A stretch of 8,984 bases of DNA from DASUSF01 sp036375275. GTDB lineage: Bacteria; Pseudomonadota; Alphaproteobacteria; Geminicoccales; Geminicoccaceae. The DNA lies in contig DASUSF010000326.1 of the NCBI GenBank assembly GCA_036375275.1, positions 1 through 8,984 on the forward strand, in the 5' to 3' direction. The first letter of the stretch is position 1, and every line of letters begins with the position of its first letter. A model generated the notes under the pieces. That model had not been told where the DNA came from. It did no database searches and worked only from the letters and a program-made list of their open reading frames with translations. Shown here piece after piece: positions 7,216 to 8,984 of the stretch. Position numbers and translations under genes: made by a program.

Positions 7216-7240
7216 CAGCGGCGTCGGGGGGACGCCGCTG
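7216..7240 (+). promoter_or_regulatory. Perfect 10-bp inverted repeat in the leader of the second binding-protein gene
   Basis: CAGCGGCGTC at 7216-7225 and GACGCCGCTG at 7231-7240 are exact reverse complements around a GGGGG loop. The repeat sits at the predicted transcription start and ends 4 nt before the Shine-Dalgarno GGGAGG (7245-7250). As DNA it could be an operator for a dimeric regulator shared by the two divergent genes; as RNA it would be a very stable 5' hairpin beside the ribosome site. The sequence does not decide between these. Confidence 0.75.
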
Positions 7241-7256
7241 AGGTGGGAGGCGGAAG

Positions 7257-8255
7257 ATGCGCGTCGCTGCGCTGAAGCTGGTTGGACTGGGGCTCGTGGT
7301 CGGGCTGCTGCCGTCGGGGCCACGGGCGGCGGAGGACGTGACGCTGGTCCTGAACTGGGTGCCGGGCGGCGACCACGCCCCGATCTACTGGGCCAAGGAG
7401 CAGGGCAACTACGCCGACGCCGGGGTCGACCTCACCATCGAGCCCGGGCGGGGCTCCGGCGAAGCGGTGCAGAAGGTCGGCGCGGGCGCGGTCGAGTTCG
7501 GCATCGCCGACATGGCGACCGCGCTCCAGGGCCGCGGCCAGGGGGCGGACGTGGTCGGCGTGATGTCGATCTACGCCAACAACCCCTACGGCATCTACTG
7601 GAAGAAGAGCAGCGGCATCGAGGACGTCCAGGACCTCGCCGGCAGGAAGATCGGCAACCCGCCGTTCGACGCCGCCCGCCAGATGTGGCCGGCGATCGCC
7701 GACGCGACCGGCCTCGAGGGCGAGGTCGAGTGGGTCAACATCAAGCCGGACGCGAAGATCCAGTCGCTGCAGGCGGGCGTGATCGACGCGACGACCTCGT
7801 TCTACAACCTCCACTACATCTTCGAGCAGGTGTTCGGCGACGACATGGGCTTCGTCGCGCTGCGCGACATCGGCTTCAATCCCTACGGCAACTCGATCAT
7901 CGTCAACGGATCGTTCCTGGCCGAGAACCCCGAGGTCGTCGACGCCTTCGTCAAGACCACCCAGCAGGCCTACGCGACCTGCCTCGAGGACCCCAAGCCC
8001 TGCAACGAGGCGCTCGCCGCGGCGGCGAGCCAGAAGCTCGAGGACGTCCAGGCCAACTGGGACCTGGTGGTCGAGCTGATGGATCACCCGGTGAACCGGG
8101 AGGAGGCGCTCGGGTGGTTCGACCCGGCCCGGATGGAGCAGGACCTGAAGTGGGTCGCCGCGAGCTTCGACATCGAGAGCTACGACGTCGGGGACGCCTA
8201 CACCAACGCCCACCTCGACAAGTCCGTGAAGATGACCGGCGGCGCCGGCGGCTGA
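7257..8255 (+). CDS. ABC transporter substrate-binding protein (NMT1/THI5-like), second copy
   Basis: Periplasmic binding protein of 332 residues, paralogous to the product of 2765-3769. The signal peptide has Arg2 and Lys7, a hydrophobic core at 8-18 and a likely cleavage near GPRAA at 24-25. The mature start VTLVLNWVPGGDHAPIYWAK is the NMT1/THI5-like signature, followed by GRGSGEAVQKVG and EFGIADMATAL. The ligand-facing N-terminal segment differs from the first copy (NWVPGGDHAPIY against NWFHLADHSPFY), so the two probably bind different, related compounds. The only two cysteines, Cys242 and Cys249, form a CX6C pair that could be a disulfide. The ATG at 7257 follows GGGAGG at 7245-7250. It is transcribed away from the FAD-oxidoreductase/permease operon, which probably encodes its partners. 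The exact ligand is unknown. Confidence 0.93.
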   Translation: MRVAALKLVGLGLVVGLLPSGPRAAEDVTLVLNWVPGGDHAPIYWAKEQGNYADAGVDLTIEPGRGSGEAVQKVGAGAVEFGIADMATALQGRGQGADVVGVMSIYANNPYGIYWKKSSGIEDVQDLAGRKIGNPPFDAARQMWPAIADATGLEGEVEWVNIKPDAKIQSLQAGVIDATTSFYNLHYIFEQVFGDDMGFVALRDIGFNPYGNSIIVNGSFLAENPEVVDAFVKTTQQAYATCLEDPKPCNEALAAAASQKLEDVQANWDLVVELMDHPVNREEALGWFDPARMEQDLKWVAASFDIESYDVGDAYTNAHLDKSVKMTGGAGG

Positions 8256-8294
8256 CCCGCGGGGACGTCATCGAGGACGATGCAGAGCATGCTG

Positions 8295-8320
8295 AGCCCG
8301 GAATCCGCCATACCCGGGCT
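8295..8320 (+). other. Inverted repeat 40 bp downstream of second binding-protein gene
   Basis: AGCCCGG at 8295-8301 and CCGGGCT at 8314-8320 are exact reverse complements around a 12-nt loop, 39 bp after the stop of the binding-protein gene. The position would suit a transcription terminator or 3'-end stabiliser, but no T-tract follows, so an intrinsic terminator is not supported. Confidence 0.35.
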
Positions 8321-8633
8321 GGACCCGCGCACCCGGGGGAGGCGGGGTTCCGAGCTTCCCGTGTGCACAGCCTGGGCTGCCGGACGGAGCCCGCGGCGCT
8401 CAGGGCGATGGTCGCGCGGTCCAGTTCGCGGCCGCCCCCATTGCGGGCATCCGGTCAGTAGTCGAGGGCACGGACCTGCGGTTCACCTTTCGGCAACCTT
8501 TTCCCGGCATCCTGATGGTGGTCCATGAGATCCTGGGAGTCTGCGCGCGCCTCGGGCTTCGGCGGGCGGATGGATTCCCATCGTAGCCTGCGGATTGATC
8601 CGAGGCTGCCGGAGGAGGATGAAGGAATCGTTA

Positions 8634-8667
8634 GCGGATCAGAGACCATCCGGGGGAGGTGATCCGC
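8634..8667 (+). promoter_or_regulatory. Inverted repeat upstream of nitrile hydratase gene
   Basis: GCGGATCA at 8634-8641 and TGATCCGC at 8660-8667 are exact reverse complements, 18 nt apart, about 100 bp before the nitrile hydratase ATG. A related element CGGAT-TG-ATCCG lies at 8591-8602. The repeated GGAT/ATCC half-sites could be a regulator's binding sites; no clear promoter boxes were found alongside. Confidence 0.3.
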
Positions 8668-8767
8668 GCTGGCACCGGAGCCGAGACGTGCCGTCGCGAT
8701 TTCGCTTCCGGTCGCCGGGCCCGTACCGATCCTTTGCCGGTCGGGCCGAACCGCGGGAGGCGCAGGA

Positions 8768-8984
8768 ATGACGACGAGCCACGACCATCGCGCGCACGAC
8801 CACGACCACACTGAGCCGCCGTCCGACGTGGCGCTCCGGGTGAAGGCGCTGGAATCGCTCCTGGTCGAGAAGGGGCTGGTCGATCCGGCCGCCCTCGATG
8901 CGCTGATCGAGACCTACGAGCACCGGGTCGGGCCGCACAACGGGGCGACGGTGGTGGCACGGGCCTGGAGTGACCCGGACTTCA
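8768..8984 (+). CDS. nthA: Nitrile hydratase alpha subunit, N-terminal part (cut by window end)
   Basis: The first 72 codons of a nitrile hydratase alpha subunit, which with a beta subunit hydrates nitriles to amides in the cytoplasm using a low-spin Co(III) or Fe(III) centre. After a His/Asp-rich leader (residues 5-14, HDHRAHDHDH) come ALRVKALESLLVEKGLVDP at 22-40 and YEHRVGPHNGATVVARAW at 50-67, the conserved N-terminal helices and VGP.NGA.VVARAW block of this family. The metal-binding CxLCSC motif lies beyond the edge, so the metal type cannot be told. The related thiocyanate hydrolase gamma subunit is less likely but not excluded. GGGAGG at 8755-8760 precedes the ATG by 7 nt. The gene is preceded by a long intergenic stretch, so it probably has its own promoter. 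The beta subunit and activator genes would be expected just to the right. Confidence 0.88.
   Translation, partial: MTTSHDHRAHDHDHTEPPSDVALRVKALESLLVEKGLVDPAALDALIETYEHRVGPHNGATVVARAWSDPDF

Larger units (their letters stand above)
8256..8767. other. 512-bp intergenic region without a convincing gene
   Basis: This is the longest gene-free stretch in an otherwise compact window. No open frame on either strand combines a start, a ribosome site, family-like sequence and the strong G/C third-position bias of the neighbouring genes. It holds two inverted repeats (listed separately) and the ribosome site of the nitrile hydratase gene. It may be a regulatory region or the remains of a lost gene. Confidence 0.6.

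Noticed and set aside
8461..8592. Plus-strand frame reading PFPGILMVVHEILGV, faintly like the start of a dienelactone hydrolase
   Set aside because: It has no start codon with a ribosome site, weaker third-position GC than the neighbouring genes, and ends at a TAG soon after; the resemblance is too short to call even a pseudogene. A translated search would settle it.
8670..8686. TGGCAC resembling the -24 box of a sigma54 promoter upstream of nitrile hydratase
   Set aside because: The required GC/TTGCA-type -12 element is absent at the correct distance.
8701..8729. TTCGCT-N17-TACCGA as a sigma70 promoter for nitrile hydratase
   Set aside because: Both boxes match consensus poorly; only the spacing is suitable.

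Overview
The window is GC-rich (roughly 70% by eye) and gene-dense, with strong G/C preference at third codon positions, Shine-Dalgarno sites of the GGAGG type and Sec-type signal peptides on its binding proteins. This fits a high-GC Pseudomonadota genome. I lean towards Alphaproteobacteria because of the paralogous NMT1/THI5-type transporters, the PYROXD2-like flavoprotein and a nitrile hydratase with a His/Asp-rich N-terminus, but no phylogenetic marker is present and the assignment is inference.

Layout, left to right. (1) 11-916, minus: manganese catalase with a complete di-Mn ligand set. (2) 1064-1822, minus: ABC ATPase of the SsuB/TauB/ThiZ type. (3) A 127-bp divergent gap with a candidate promoter and a perfect 18-bp tandem duplication that carries the Shine-Dalgarno of the next gene. 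(4) 1950-2732 and 2765-3769, plus: a permease and a periplasmic binding protein, which with the ATPase make a complete importer. (5) 3868-4686, plus: a secreted, eight-cysteine ADYC-domain protein of unknown function, converging on (6) 4703-5458, minus: a second permease paralogous to the first, preceded in its operon by (7) 5517-7136, minus: a CrtI/PYROXD2-like FAD oxidoreductase. A nested hairpin spans the junction of 6 and 7. (8) A 120-bp divergent gap with a sigma70-like promoter and a perfect 10-bp-arm hairpin. (9) 7257-8255, plus: a second binding protein paralogous to the first. (10) About 510 bp with no convincing gene but two inverted repeats. (11) 8768 to the right edge, plus: the start of a nitrile hydratase alpha subunit, cut by the window end.

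Working model (inference): this is an uptake and catabolism island for small nitrogenous, possibly heteroaromatic or nitrile-bearing, organic compounds. Two related binding protein/permease pairs are present with only one ATPase, so the ATPase may serve both. The second pair is interleaved with the FAD enzyme, which probably acts on the imported compound. Nitrile hydratase would convert nitriles to amides. If the flavoenzyme reduces O2, the Mn catalase would remove the H2O2. None of the substrates can be read from the sequence. The most notable non-coding signals are the leader hairpin before the second binding protein, the duplicated ribosome-binding segment before the first permease, and the intercistronic hairpin.
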